A DNA stretch of 64,000 nucleotides, from NCBI RefSeq assembly GCF_029906345.1, contig NZ_JARYGY010000001.1:346851-410850 (forward strand). The letters run 5' to 3'. The notes under the pieces were generated by a model. The model saw only the letters and a program-made list of their open reading frames with translations. It was not told the DNA's origin and searched no databases. Positions within the stretch are counted from its first letter, which is position 1, and every line of letters starts with the position of its first letter. The position numbers and the translations under genes are program-made. Origin of the DNA: Aquimarina mycalae. Lineage in GTDB: Bacteria; Bacteroidota; Bacteroidia; Flavobacteriales; Flavobacteriaceae. This document shows positions 52,032 through 60,843 of this stretch, in pieces.

Positions 52032-53075
52032 TTATAGATTTCTACAATTAACTCTTTCGATAGAGTATCTCCAATATTGGTTCTTCACCTCATAAGAATA
52101 CGTTCCTCCATTTCTTTCTTTATCAGGAAAAGCATACTTTGCTCCATCTGCTTCGTCTCTCACACGCTGTTCTCCTCCAGCTGTAAATCTTACGTAAGCA
52201 GGTCCTTTCACTCTAACTTTTACATTGTATTTTTTGACAGTTTCTCGTTTTTCGCCTATGATTCGAAAATCACATTTTTTCCCTTTAGGAACAAAATCTC
52301 CATCAGAGAAATTAATAATATTGGTACGAGTAACAGTTCTTCCTACCAATCCCGCTACAGAGGCTTCAAAATTAACTTCTCCTGTAACTTCGGTACCTGT
52401 ACCTAAAAATCCTGCAGATGCTTTAACACCTACTTTAAGTCCAGCTTTTAAGGTTACAGTTATACTACCAGTAACAGACTCTTGATAGTCAAATGCTCTT
52501 TGCCCTCCTAAGGATACATCTCTATTTGGTAATCCTTTTTTCTCTCTTTCGGTTAATATAAATGGTCCACTAACTCTTCTGGTAAACTGATCTCCCACAC
52601 TTTCTCTAGTTAAATGCCATTTTGCCGAACGGTCTCCTGTGCAAGTTGCACTATTTCCAAAAGGTCTACAGCCAACCAATAAACCATATATATTAACATT
52701 AGGGTAATTTAACCATGCTTGGTTTCTTTTATAGCGATCCATTACCGTTCGTGCATCACTATGCCTCATCCCTAACTTATCCATATCAGCTCCTGAAATA
52801 TTATATGAATACGTATTAGATGATTTTGCTAGTGAATTATTTTTTTCTGCAGTTAGTTTTAAATATTCTTCTTCAGATATTTGTTTCCCATCTTCAGTAA
52901 TCACAAAACTTTTACCATCCATATCAGAAGATTCGACATCTGCTTCAATCTCTTCTATGCCAATTTCTTCTGCTTGAGGTCCTTCTATTGGTTCTTGTAC
53001 TTCATCTTTTTCACAAGACACTAATACCAGGGATAATGCTACGATTAACACATAATACTTTCTTAAATTTTTCAT
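52032..53075 (-). CDS. Lipoprotein with a possible aerolysin/ETX-MTX2-like pore-forming region
   Basis: The 347-residue lipoprotein (lipobox LVSC, Cys 21) has an acidic spacer (22-60) and a domain of unknown type (about 85-195, with cysteines at 136 and 145). A Thr/Val/Gly-rich stretch of alternating polarity follows (about 197-257, SITVTLKAGLKVGVKASAGF, then TEVTGEVNFEASV), and PKGKKCDFRI comes after it. That order, an amphipathic hairpin-like run, a 'gEvnfe' strand and a P-x-G-K turn before long beta strands, resembles the aerolysin superfamily. The call is tentative, and it could be another secreted beta protein. Its neighbours are the thioredoxin-like and TPR-LuxR genes. Confidence 0.6.
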   Translation of the reverse strand: MKNLRKYYVLIVALSLVLVSCEKDEVQEPIEGPQAEEIGIEEIEADVESSDMDGKSFVITEDGKQISEEEYLKLTAEKNNSLAKSSNTYSYNISGADMDKLGMRHSDARTVMDRYKRNQAWLNYPNVNIYGLLVGCRPFGNSATCTGDRSAKWHLTRESVGDQFTRRVSGPFILTEREKKGLPNRDVSLGGQRAFDYQESVTGSITVTLKAGLKVGVKASAGFLGTGTEVTGEVNFEASVAGLVGRTVTRTNIINFSDGDFVPKGKKCDFRIIGEKRETVKKYNVKVRVKGPAYVRFTAGGEQRVRDEADGAKYAFPDKERNGGTYSYEVKNQYWRYSIERVNCRNL

Positions 53076-53572
53076 AGTTTTTTAAAATTAGAAATTTGTA
53101 ACTCCTACTCTATGCAAAGGATTTTCGGATACCTCCTCATGAAAAATAGTATTAGGATTCCTTAGCGCGGCGCACACTTGTTTTTTTATCAATATGATAC
53201 ACTTACACTTACAGCTAGTTGAGTTTTTATTAAATTTTGCTTGTGTAAAGTGATATAAAGTCAAATTATCATATTAGTGAATAATCTCAAGTACTAGTTA
53301 ACGAATCTAATCTGTTATTCATTTTCTGTATCTATGATGCAGACATAATGAATATTACGTACTCTAGTATTATTTTTTTGTGAAAAAAGTTTTCAGAAGA
53401 CTAGCTAGGATTCTCATTAACTCAAGTATATCAAGGGGTCTAGACACAATAAAAAAAGAAAGGGAAAATTGATATTTTTAAATTATAAATCTAGACACTC
53501 TTGCTTTTAACTTAAGTACAAGCTGTATTCATTCTCTATTATAAAAAGATCTTAGAACAAATTATAAAACTA
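53076..53572. other. 497-base gap without a gene
   Basis: I see no gene here. It should hold the promoter of the 52032 lipoprotein. An imperfect inverted repeat (CACTTACAC at 53200, GTGTAAAGTG at 53243) and a direct repeat TCTAGACAC (53439 and 53490, 51 bases apart) are visible. There is no TAnnTTTG match on the minus strand close to the start. Confidence 0.5.
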
Positions 53573-55312
53573 CTAAGCAACTACTCTTTCTTCGTTAGAA
53601 ACCTGATCCATGTAGTTTTTTAAAGAAAGCTCTTTTGGTATTTTCATTTTTCTTTTAATACGGCTTCTGGTGTGTTTTACGGTATCTGGGGATACCATTA
53701 AGATATTTGCCGTTTCTTTTAAGGATAAGTTTAATTTGGTCAATAAACAATATTTAACCTCAGTTTCGGATAAATCAGGATGTGATTTTTTTAAGTTATA
53801 GGAGATTCCAGGATATTGGGTTTGCAATCGATCCGAAACCTCTGCCAGTTCGGTTCCTGAAGATATTAACCTATTGACTTTTGTTTTTAGAGTATTGATT
53901 TCTGGAGTAATCTGTGTTATGTTTTCTATCTCTTCCTTTAATTCTTTTAAAACATTCAATTTATTAGTTACTTTAAGTGCTACCAATTGTAACTCATTTT
54001 CTCTTTGAGCTACTAATTCTTGTAAAACTCTAGATTCTCTAAGTCTTAAATCGACAATTGTCTTATCTTTTTTCTTTCCTTTCTTTATAAAAACATAGAT
54101 AAGTATGGCAATCAAAACTAAAATCAAAGCGATGGCCAACCAAAGTACCTGATTAGTTTTAGTTATATTTTTTTCTTTTAACTGTAGATTATTATTTATT
54201 AATGCGGTTTGTGCTACTTCCAGGTCTTTCTTTTGAAGTTCATTTATAAAAAACTTGGATATTAAGTTATCATCAGTAATAGTAATCTCTGATAATAACT
54301 CTAATTTTTCTTTATTCAATTTCTTTGCAAGTGTATACTTTTCTTGTTTATATAAATATCCTACCATTTTATCTTTATAAAATATCTTTTCGTAAATAGA
54401 TAATGGGGCTTCGCTTGCTTTGGTTATAAAGGATAATGCTTTATCATCATCCCCTATATAACTATAGTATAAATAATAGTGATAATACATCATTTTTAAT
54501 TCATCTTGATTTCCAGATAGTGGCTCAAAATCATTCATTGCAGAATTCAATACATCTAATGCTTTGTACACTTCTCCTTTTTTGTAAAAATAGTAGCTCA
54601 TTAAATTTTCTGCGACCCAATATTGATATTTATGGTATTTATCCTCTAGCGTGCCTATCTTGGTTTTATCAATCCAGCGCTTAGCTATATCCATATCATT
54701 TTTTATAAAATACAATCTTGCTAAAGAATTATAGGCATCATATCGATAATAGGTGTCAGGATAATCTTTTAAGGCATTTTTTATATCTGGTATCAATTGA
54801 TTTACCTGATCAAGAGGGTCTCCATCCTGAAGTAATAATAACTCTGCTATATTAAGTAATATATAAAAAATTGCATTATCATTTTGCGATGTTAAAGCTA
54901 ATTCATATGCTTTACTATAATAATTAGTTACATTAAAATTATATCCAAAAAAACCAGACTCAATAGAAGCTATCTTATTATAAATTTCTATTTTTTCATC
55001 AATAGACATCTCATCTTTGGTATTTTCAGCTAACTTCTTGACTTTTTCTAAATAATAAAGACAACTATCTTTTCTGCTCTTAGCATAATGATCTCTCAAT
55101 ATTTGCGTCGTATAGTAGCGTTCTTTAATTGGTAAGTTGAGCTTCTTAGATAGTACCAATAATGTATGGAATTTAGAATTTGCTCCTTTATCACCTCTAA
55201 TTGGTTCAGTTTTCACCAATTCTTTGAATCTATCGAGGTCATCTTTAGTACCTTGAGCAGATACTACCATTAGAGAGAGAACAAATAACATAGATGCAAA
55301 AAACCGTTTCAT
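53573..55312 (-). CDS. TPR - membrane segment - LuxR-type HTH regulator
   Basis: The 579-residue protein has a signal peptide (MKRFFASMLFVLSLMVVSAQ) and a periplasmic TPR-like helical region (about 30-375). A membrane segment follows (about 388-408, VLWLAIALILVLIAILIYVFI), then a cytoplasmic coiled coil and a C-terminal helix-turn-helix (LSETEVKYCLLTKLNLSLKETANILMVSPDTVKHTRSRIKRKM). It looks like a one-component membrane-spanning regulator, a layout common in Bacteroidetes. The ATG at 55312 opens the signal peptide. It is divergent from an orphan ECF sigma gene, which may be its partner or target. Confidence 0.88.
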   Translation of the reverse strand: MKRFFASMLFVLSLMVVSAQGTKDDLDRFKELVKTEPIRGDKGANSKFHTLLVLSKKLNLPIKERYYTTQILRDHYAKSRKDSCLYYLEKVKKLAENTKDEMSIDEKIEIYNKIASIESGFFGYNFNVTNYYSKAYELALTSQNDNAIFYILLNIAELLLLQDGDPLDQVNQLIPDIKNALKDYPDTYYRYDAYNSLARLYFIKNDMDIAKRWIDKTKIGTLEDKYHKYQYWVAENLMSYYFYKKGEVYKALDVLNSAMNDFEPLSGNQDELKMMYYHYYLYYSYIGDDDKALSFITKASEAPLSIYEKIFYKDKMVGYLYKQEKYTLAKKLNKEKLELLSEITITDDNLISKFFINELQKKDLEVAQTALINNNLQLKEKNITKTNQVLWLAIALILVLIAILIYVFIKKGKKKDKTIVDLRLRESRVLQELVAQRENELQLVALKVTNKLNVLKELKEEIENITQITPEINTLKTKVNRLISSGTELAEVSDRLQTQYPGISYNLKKSHPDLSETEVKYCLLTKLNLSLKETANILMVSPDTVKHTRSRIKRKMKIPKELSLKNYMDQVSNEERVVA

Positions 55313-55683
55313 GTTATAGAATTTTCGATACAACTAAAATTACAAATAATTTATGAACAACATATGTTCTATCATATCTAATAAATAACCATTTACTTTC
55401 TTTCTAAAATTGATGTTTTTTTCATCTACAATTCATAAGATAAAACGACAACTGTAGTAACAGAAAAAAACCAGAACACTTTCTTTAAAAGAACGTATAC
55501 ACTTAAAAATATGGTAATTAACCCCATAATACACATAATACACACGCATAAACCATCGCTACACACACCTTTTACACACCTGAATTTACTGAAAAATCTC
55601 TCTTCTCAAAATACATTTGTCGAGCACAAAACAATACAAATAATAAAACAATAGTAATTCAATTTTATAACTATTCAGATACT
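55313..55683. other. 371-base divergent regulatory gap with C/A-rich repeats
   Basis: No gene is visible. On the plus strand a stretch at about 55520-55582 is nearly free of G and holds CATAATACA twice (55525 and 55534) and ACACACCT twice (55563 and 55574, 11 bases apart). Direct repeats at one helical turn in a divergent promoter region could be regulator sites. Confidence 0.45.
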
Positions 55684-56241
55684 ATGGGGCAAGAATTCAA
55701 AATTACTGAAAAACTACTCATTAAAGGATTAAGTACAGGAGATCAACAGTGCTACAAAATTATATTTGACACATATAATAACTGGTTATGTAACTACGTA
55801 TGTAAATTATCTAATGACATGGATTTATCAAAAGATTTGGTTCAAAATGTAATGCTACGTCTTTGGGAGAAAAAAGAATCTTTAGAGATTAAAACTTCTT
55901 TAAAAAGTTATCTTTTTAGAGCGTGTCATAATGAATTCTTGATGCACATTAGAAAACAAAAAAAACAAATTGATCTGCTTGATCAATTAAAGTTAGAAAC
56001 ATTATATGACACCAATAATGTGCTTGAGGAAAATCTATTGGAATCTTATTTTATAAAAATTGAAAAAGCTATAGAACTATTACCTACAAAATGTAAAAAA
56101 GTTTTTAAACTGAGTAGATTTGAACAAAAAAGAAATAAGGAGATTGCCAAATTATTAGGTATTTCTTCAAGAACTGTTGAAGTACATATTCGTAAAGCTA
56201 TCAAATTGATAAAAGCACAAGTGTCTAGATTTTTATTTTAA
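55684..56241 (+). CDS. Orphan ECF sigma factor, paralogue of the one at 50689
   Basis: The 185-residue protein parallels the sigma factor at 50689 throughout: region 2 (DMDLSKDLVQNVMLRLWEKKESLEIKTSLKSYLFRACHNEFLMHIRKQ) and region 4 (LPTKCKKVFKLSRFEQKRNKEIAKLLGISSRTVEVHIRKAI). Unlike it, no fecR or TonB-receptor gene is next to it. The neighbours are the divergent TPR-TM-LuxR gene and, downstream, the carotenoid cluster. Its anti-sigma factor may be encoded elsewhere, or it may depend on the TPR-LuxR protein. Confidence 0.93.
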   Translation: MGQEFKITEKLLIKGLSTGDQQCYKIIFDTYNNWLCNYVCKLSNDMDLSKDLVQNVMLRLWEKKESLEIKTSLKSYLFRACHNEFLMHIRKQKKQIDLLDQLKLETLYDTNNVLEENLLESYFIKIEKAIELLPTKCKKVFKLSRFEQKRNKEIAKLLGISSRTVEVHIRKAIKLIKAQVSRFLF

Positions 56242-56346
56242 TCAACAAAATCACATTGTAGTTGTCAAATAATCAGCTTTTTATAGCTTTAACATGTGTT
56301 TTATACATTTTTTTAACAATTAAAATTCATACTTTAACAAGCTTAG

Positions 56347-56380
56347 TTTGCTTAATACTCCTTTTTTTTATTTAAATTTG
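56347..56380 (+). promoter_or_regulatory. Promoter of the carotenoid operon (TTTG-N22-TAAATTTG)
   Basis: TTTG at 56347-56350, 22 bases, and TAAATTTG at 56373-56380 form a good Bacteroidetes-type promoter about 21 bases before the GTG start of the MerR gene. Confidence 0.65.
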
Positions 56381-56401
56381 TTTAACTTTTATACTTAAAA
56401 A

Positions 56402-57298
56402 GTGAACAATATTAAACAAAATTTCAGTATTAAGGATCTTGAAAACTTATGTGGTGTAAAAGCGCACACCATAAGAATATGGGAAAAAAGATACAATTTA
56501 TTATCACCAGATCGAACTCAAACGAATATACGTACATATAGTTTAAGAAATCTTCAGAAGTTACTTAATGTAACTTATTTAGTAAATAGTGGCTACAAAA
56601 TTTCTCGTGTTTCTAAACTTAATAATGAAGAGATCGATGAATATGTAAGGAGAATTGTTTCTGATAACAGCACTAAAAATCAAGCAATCAATTCTTTAAA
56701 AATATCCATGCTCAATTATGATTTACAATTGTTCATGGATACTTTCGAACAACTATCAGAAAAAAGAACATTTAGACAAATTTTCACTGATGTATTCATC
56801 CCTTTGCTTACAGAAATAGGTTTATTATGGCAAACAAATACGATCAGTCCATCACATGAGCATTTTATCACCAATTTGATCAAACAAAAGCTATTGGTTA
56901 ACATCGAAAAACTACAATACGTTAATCCTACGAAAACGGATAGAGCATTTATTCTATATCTGCCAGAAAATGAAATACACGAATTGGGTTTATTATACAT
57001 AAATCACGAAATACTATTAAAAGGTTATAAAGCCATTTATTTAGGTCCTAGTATTCCGTTAGAAAGCCTTCCTAATCTATTATCCTTTCATGAAAACACA
57101 GTTTTCGTATCTTATTTTACAGTAAGACCAGAAAAAGACAAAATAGAAGAATATGTAAATCAATTTAATGAAATAGTGTGTGCAAAAAGATTAAGTGAAT
57201 TCTGGATGTTAGGTAAGCAAACCATGAATCTTTCTAATGATAGTGCATCCAATCATCGCTATTTCTCTTCAATTGGAGATTTAATAACAGAATTATAA
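56402..57298 (+). CDS. MerR-family regulator with B12-binding domain (CarH/LitR-like)
   Basis: The 298-residue protein joins a MerR helix-turn-helix (about 8-78, SIKDLENLCGVKAHTIRIWEKRY) to a C-terminal cobalamin-binding domain (about 100-298). Two motifs of CarH photoreceptors are present: W-x9-EH (Trp 143, Glu 153, His 154) and a variant of DxHxxG, here ExHxxG (Glu 191, His 193, Gly 196), whose His would bind cobalt. CarH represses carotenoid genes in the dark and releases them in light. The crt genes follow directly. Translation starts at GTG. The light role is inferred. Confidence 0.9.
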   Translation: MNNIKQNFSIKDLENLCGVKAHTIRIWEKRYNLLSPDRTQTNIRTYSLRNLQKLLNVTYLVNSGYKISRVSKLNNEEIDEYVRRIVSDNSTKNQAINSLKISMLNYDLQLFMDTFEQLSEKRTFRQIFTDVFIPLLTEIGLLWQTNTISPSHEHFITNLIKQKLLVNIEKLQYVNPTKTDRAFILYLPENEIHELGLLYINHEILLKGYKAIYLGPSIPLESLPNLLSFHENTVFVSYFTVRPEKDKIEEYVNQFNEIVCAKRLSEFWMLGKQTMNLSNDSASNHRYFSSIGDLITEL

Positions 57299-57317
57299 TT
57301 AGCTGTATATTCCTAAT

Positions 57318-58811
57318 ATGTCAAAAAAAGTAATAATCATTGGCTCAGGTTTTTCATCCCTTTCTGCTTCCTGCTACTTAGCACAATTAGGGTATGATGT
57401 TAGTATTTATGAAAAAAACGATACTGTAGGTGGAAGAGCGAGGCAATTTGTTAAGGATGGATTCACTTTTGATATTGGTCCTTCTTGGTATTGGATGCCT
57501 GATGTCTTTGAGAAGTTCTTTAATGACTTTAGTCGATCTGTATCTGAATTCTATACTTTAGAAAAATTAAACCCTGCGTATAAAGTCTTTTTTAAAAATA
57601 AAGAAAGTATCAGTATTGAAGACACATTAGAAAAAATTTATATCGCTTTTGAAAAAGAAGAAAAAGGAAGTTCTGAGAAATTAAAGACTTTTATTACTGC
57701 CGCAAAAAACAACTATGATGTAGCTATTAAGGATTTAGTATATCGCCCAGGAATATCTCCGTTAGAGTTGGTGACACCAACAACAATTAAAAAAATTGGT
57801 CAATTTTTTAGTACAATCTCAAAGGAGGTTCGTAAAGAATTTAAAAACGAAAAATTAATACAGATCCTAGAATTCCCTGTATTATTTCTTGGAGCAAAAC
57901 CAAGTGACACTCCTGCTTTTTATAGTTTTATGAACTATGCGGATTTTGGATTAGGTACCTGGCATCCTAAAGGCGGTATGTATCAAGTGATATTAGGCAT
58001 GGAGACTTTAGCTAGATCACTTGGTGTAAAAATATATACCAATGCACCTATTCAAAAAATTATTGTGGAAGGTGGCATTGCCAAAGGAGTTTTTACTACA
58101 TCGAAAAAAGTCATTGGAGATATTATTTTGTGCGGTGCCGATTACCATCATTGTGAAACCTTATTGGATCAAAAATATCGCCAGTATTCTGAAAAATACT
58201 GGGAACGCAAAACATTTGCTCCTTCCTCCCTTCTATTTTATGTTGGATTTGATAAAAAACTAAAAAACATACATCACCATAATTTATTTTTCGATACTGA
58301 TTTTGATCTTCACGCTAAAGACATTTACGATGACCCTAAATGGCCAGAGGATCCACTTTTTTATGCAAATTTCACATCAGTAACAGATTCTGGCACAGCT
58401 CCTTCTGGAAAGGAGAATGGTTTTTTTCTAATTCCGTTAGCGCCAGGAATTGAGGATACACCACAACTTAGAGAAACTTATTTTAATAAAATTATAACCA
58501 GATTCGAAAATCTAACGGATCAAAGTGTGCAAAATAGTATTATATTTAAAGAGTCTTTTTGTGTTAAAGACTTTATTAAAGAATACAATTCATATAAAGG
58601 AAATGCTTATGGAATGGCCAACACGTTACTCCAAACTGCTTTTCTAAGACCTAAGTTAAAAAGTAAAAAAGTATCAAATCTCTTTTTTACCGGCCAACTT
58701 ACTGTTCCAGGACCAGGAGTACCACCGTCATTGATCTCGGGTAAATTAGTAGCCGGAATCATTGAATCACAATACAAAGTATCTAATAAACCTAACCTGC
58801 AAGTTGTATAA
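57318..58811 (+). CDS. crtI: Phytoene desaturase
   Basis: CrtI converts phytoene to lycopene by FAD-dependent desaturation. The 497-residue protein has the N-terminal dinucleotide fold (KVIIIGSGFSSLSASCYLAQLGYDVSIYEKN, where the third Gly of GxGxxG is Ser), then GGRARQFVKDGFTFDIGPSWYWMP. It ends with the carotene-desaturase signature NLFFTGQLTVPGPGVPPSLISGKLVAG. It follows the MerR gene by 19 bases and precedes crtB by 27 bases, so it is part of the operon. Confidence 0.95.
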   Translation: MSKKVIIIGSGFSSLSASCYLAQLGYDVSIYEKNDTVGGRARQFVKDGFTFDIGPSWYWMPDVFEKFFNDFSRSVSEFYTLEKLNPAYKVFFKNKESISIEDTLEKIYIAFEKEEKGSSEKLKTFITAAKNNYDVAIKDLVYRPGISPLELVTPTTIKKIGQFFSTISKEVRKEFKNEKLIQILEFPVLFLGAKPSDTPAFYSFMNYADFGLGTWHPKGGMYQVILGMETLARSLGVKIYTNAPIQKIIVEGGIAKGVFTTSKKVIGDIILCGADYHHCETLLDQKYRQYSEKYWERKTFAPSSLLFYVGFDKKLKNIHHHNLFFDTDFDLHAKDIYDDPKWPEDPLFYANFTSVTDSGTAPSGKENGFFLIPLAPGIEDTPQLRETYFNKIITRFENLTDQSVQNSIIFKESFCVKDFIKEYNSYKGNAYGMANTLLQTAFLRPKLKSKKVSNLFFTGQLTVPGPGVPPSLISGKLVAGIIESQYKVSNKPNLQVV

Positions 58812-58838
58812 AAAACAACTTACACATACATCTTAATT

Positions 58839-59678
58839 ATGAAAGCAATATTTGATTCTGTTTCTTATAATTGTAGTAAGATCGTTACCACGTCTTACAG
58901 TACTTCCTTCTCTCTTGCATCCAAAATGTTAGCAGATTCTATACGACAAGATATTTATAACATCTATGGATTCGTAAGATTTGCCGATGAGATTGTGGAT
59001 AGCTTTCACGATTATAATAAAGAACAGCTGTTTAATGATTTTGAAACTGAAATGTACAGGGCTATAGAAAACAGAATAAGCCTTAACCCAATTATTAATT
59101 CTTTTCAGCATACAGTGCATAAGTATAATATCCAACCAGAATTATATGAGGCTTTTATGAAAAGTATGCGTCTGGACCTTCATAAAACTGATTATCTAAG
59201 TGATGCCGAGTATAAAGAGTATATCTATGGTTCTGCTGATGTAGTAGGTTTAATGTCCTTAAAGGTTTTTGTAAATGGAAATCAAACTAAATATGACGAA
59301 CTAAAGCAGAGTGCAATGCATTTAGGTTCAGCTTTTCAGAAAGTAAACTTCTTAAGAGATTTAAAAGCAGATTTTGAAGACTTAAGTCGTACTTATTTCC
59401 CAAATACAGACCTTACCCAATTAGACGAGATGTCTAAGCAAAATATTATTGATGAGATTCAGGAAGATTTCAATAAGGCATTCGAAGGTATTATGAAACT
59501 TCCTGTAGAGGCAAAATTTGGTGTATATACTGCCTACATTTATTACAAAAAATTATTAAATAAATTAAAGGCGACTCCATCTCTAGAAATAAAAAACACT
59601 CGCATTAGAGTACCTAATTATCAAAAATTCGGACTATTAGCGAAGTCTTATTTTGACTACAGATTGAACCTGATTTAA
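58839..59678 (+). CDS. crtB: Phytoene synthase
   Basis: CrtB joins two geranylgeranyl diphosphates to phytoene. The 279-residue protein has the aspartate-rich motifs RFADEIVD (about 47-54) and, later, FLRDLKADFEDLSRTYFPN, and the SAFQKVNF helix of squalene/phytoene synthases. Length and motifs are complete. It lies between crtI and the hydroxylase gene on the same strand. Confidence 0.95.
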   Translation: MKAIFDSVSYNCSKIVTTSYSTSFSLASKMLADSIRQDIYNIYGFVRFADEIVDSFHDYNKEQLFNDFETEMYRAIENRISLNPIINSFQHTVHKYNIQPELYEAFMKSMRLDLHKTDYLSDAEYKEYIYGSADVVGLMSLKVFVNGNQTKYDELKQSAMHLGSAFQKVNFLRDLKADFEDLSRTYFPNTDLTQLDEMSKQNIIDEIQEDFNKAFEGIMKLPVEAKFGVYTAYIYYKKLLNKLKATPSLEIKNTRIRVPNYQKFGLLAKSYFDYRLNLI

Positions 59679-59706
59679 TAATTTTCTTTGACACAATATA
59701 TTTAAA

Positions 59707-60156
59707 ATGAATATCTTGATTTGGATATCGATTTTTATAGCCACTTTTTGTTTTATGGAGTTTATGGCTTGGTTTACTCATAAATATGTTATGCATGGTT
59801 TTTTATGGTCTTTACATAAAGATCATCATCACAAGGATCATGGTAGTTGGTGGGAACGAAACGATCTTTTTTTTGTATTTTATGCTGTAATTAGTATGTC
59901 TTGTATCATGTTACACGACCCTATTACTTTTTGGGTGGGTAAACCTATTGGTTTTGGAATACTTGCATACGGAATTGCATATTTTATAGTACACGATATT
60001 TTTATACACCAACGGTTTAAACTATTTAGAAATGCAACTCATTGGTATGCAAAAGGGGTGCGAAGAGCTCATAAAATTCATCATAAACATCTTGGCAAAC
60101 ATAAAGGTGAATGTTATGGGATGTTATTTGTTCCTTTTAAATATTTTAAAAACTAA
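59707..60156 (+). CDS. crtZ: Beta-carotene hydroxylase / sterol-desaturase-family protein
   Basis: The 149-residue membrane enzyme has the His clusters of non-haem di-iron hydroxylases: WFTHKYVMHG, LHKDHHHKDH, VHDIFIHQRF and RAHKIHHKHLGKHKGE, with about four membrane segments. The size fits bacterial CrtZ, which makes zeaxanthin from beta-carotene. The cluster has no lycopene cyclase gene after it, and the next gene is on the other strand. The substrate may therefore be a product of a cyclase encoded elsewhere. The crtZ symbol rests on motif, size and context. Confidence 0.88.
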   Translation: MNILIWISIFIATFCFMEFMAWFTHKYVMHGFLWSLHKDHHHKDHGSWWERNDLFFVFYAVISMSCIMLHDPITFWVGKPIGFGILAYGIAYFIVHDIFIHQRFKLFRNATHWYAKGVRRAHKIHHKHLGKHKGECYGMLFVPFKYFKN

Positions 60157-60157
60157 T

Positions 60158-60718
60158 TTACTCTGTCAATAACTGATCTAGTGTCGCTCTTACCTTATCT
60201 GTATTCCAGTCGGCAGCGCCTACTTTGTGAATCACAATATTTCCTTTTTTATCAACAAGGTATGTACCAGGAATAGGTTTATGCACAAAAGGTTTAGGAT
60301 GCTCTGATAAGGCTCTGTAAATCGGATAAGTGTAACTCTTATCACTCATAAATTTTTCCAATTCTGGATCATCATCTTCTGTTAGAAACACAAAAACTAC
60401 ACGGTCTTTATAATCATTGTATAATTTTTGTAATGATGGCATTTCTGCAATGCAAGGAGGACACCAAGTCGCCCAATAATTTAACAATATCACTTTGCCT
60501 TGAGCAGTATCAAAATTCATAGACTCTGTATTTACACCATGTAATTTCCAATCATAACTTTCTACCTTAGCTCTTTCTTCGACAGCAACTAAGCTTGGAC
60601 TAAAAGAGAACATTCTAGTAAGGAAAATTTGCATCATTCCTCTGGTATTAGGAATAAAAAACAATAATAAAATTATTACAAAAACTAAGTTAGATATCTT
60701 CTTTCTATTGAATTTCAT
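60158..60718 (-). CDS. TlpA-family thiol-disulfide oxidoreductase
   Basis: The 186-residue protein has an N-terminal membrane anchor (about 10-28) and a thioredoxin-fold domain with the redox motif CPPC in LNYWATWCPPCIAEMPSLQ. The KPIPGTYLVDKKGNIVIHKVGAADWN segment includes the cis-Pro. It should reduce disulfides in the periplasm, as ResA and TlpA do. It converges on the hydroxylase gene with one base between stops. Its own promoter, TTG-N17-TACTTTTG, lies upstream. Confidence 0.92.
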   Translation of the reverse strand: MKFNRKKISNLVFVIILLLFFIPNTRGMMQIFLTRMFSFSPSLVAVEERAKVESYDWKLHGVNTESMNFDTAQGKVILLNYWATWCPPCIAEMPSLQKLYNDYKDRVVFVFLTEDDDPELEKFMSDKSYTYPIYRALSEHPKPFVHKPIPGTYLVDKKGNIVIHKVGAADWNTDKVRATLDQLLTE

Positions 60719-60773
60719 AAAGGATAAGGTATACTAAAGTAATACTATTTGTCTGTGAAAAATTATGTCCTTA

Positions 60774-60801
60774 CAAAAGTATATAAATAAATAAAGCGCA
60801 A
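60774..60801 (-). promoter_or_regulatory. Putative promoter of the TlpA-like gene (TTG-N17-TACTTTTG)
   Basis: On the minus strand TTG (60801-60799), 17 bases and TACTTTTG (60781-60774) lie about 55 bases before the ATG. The -33 block falls inside the terminator of the preceding gene. Confidence 0.5.
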
Positions 60802-60817
60802 TCATTGATTGCGCTTT
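60793..60817 (-). terminator. Terminator after the RskA-like lipoprotein gene
   Basis: AAAGCGCAAT and its complement form a 10-base stem around CATTG. On the minus strand it is followed by ATTTATTTATA, 27 bases past the stop at 60844. Confidence 0.75.
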
Positions 60818-60843
60818 AAAACTAACAAAAAAACAACAATGAA

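Noticed and set aside
50513..53343. Shared 10-mer ATGATGCAGA upstream of the second fecR (50513) and of the 52032 lipoprotein (53334)
   Set aside because: Distances to the start codons are very different (about 35 and 259 bases) and a single shared 10-mer in an AT-rich window can occur by chance.
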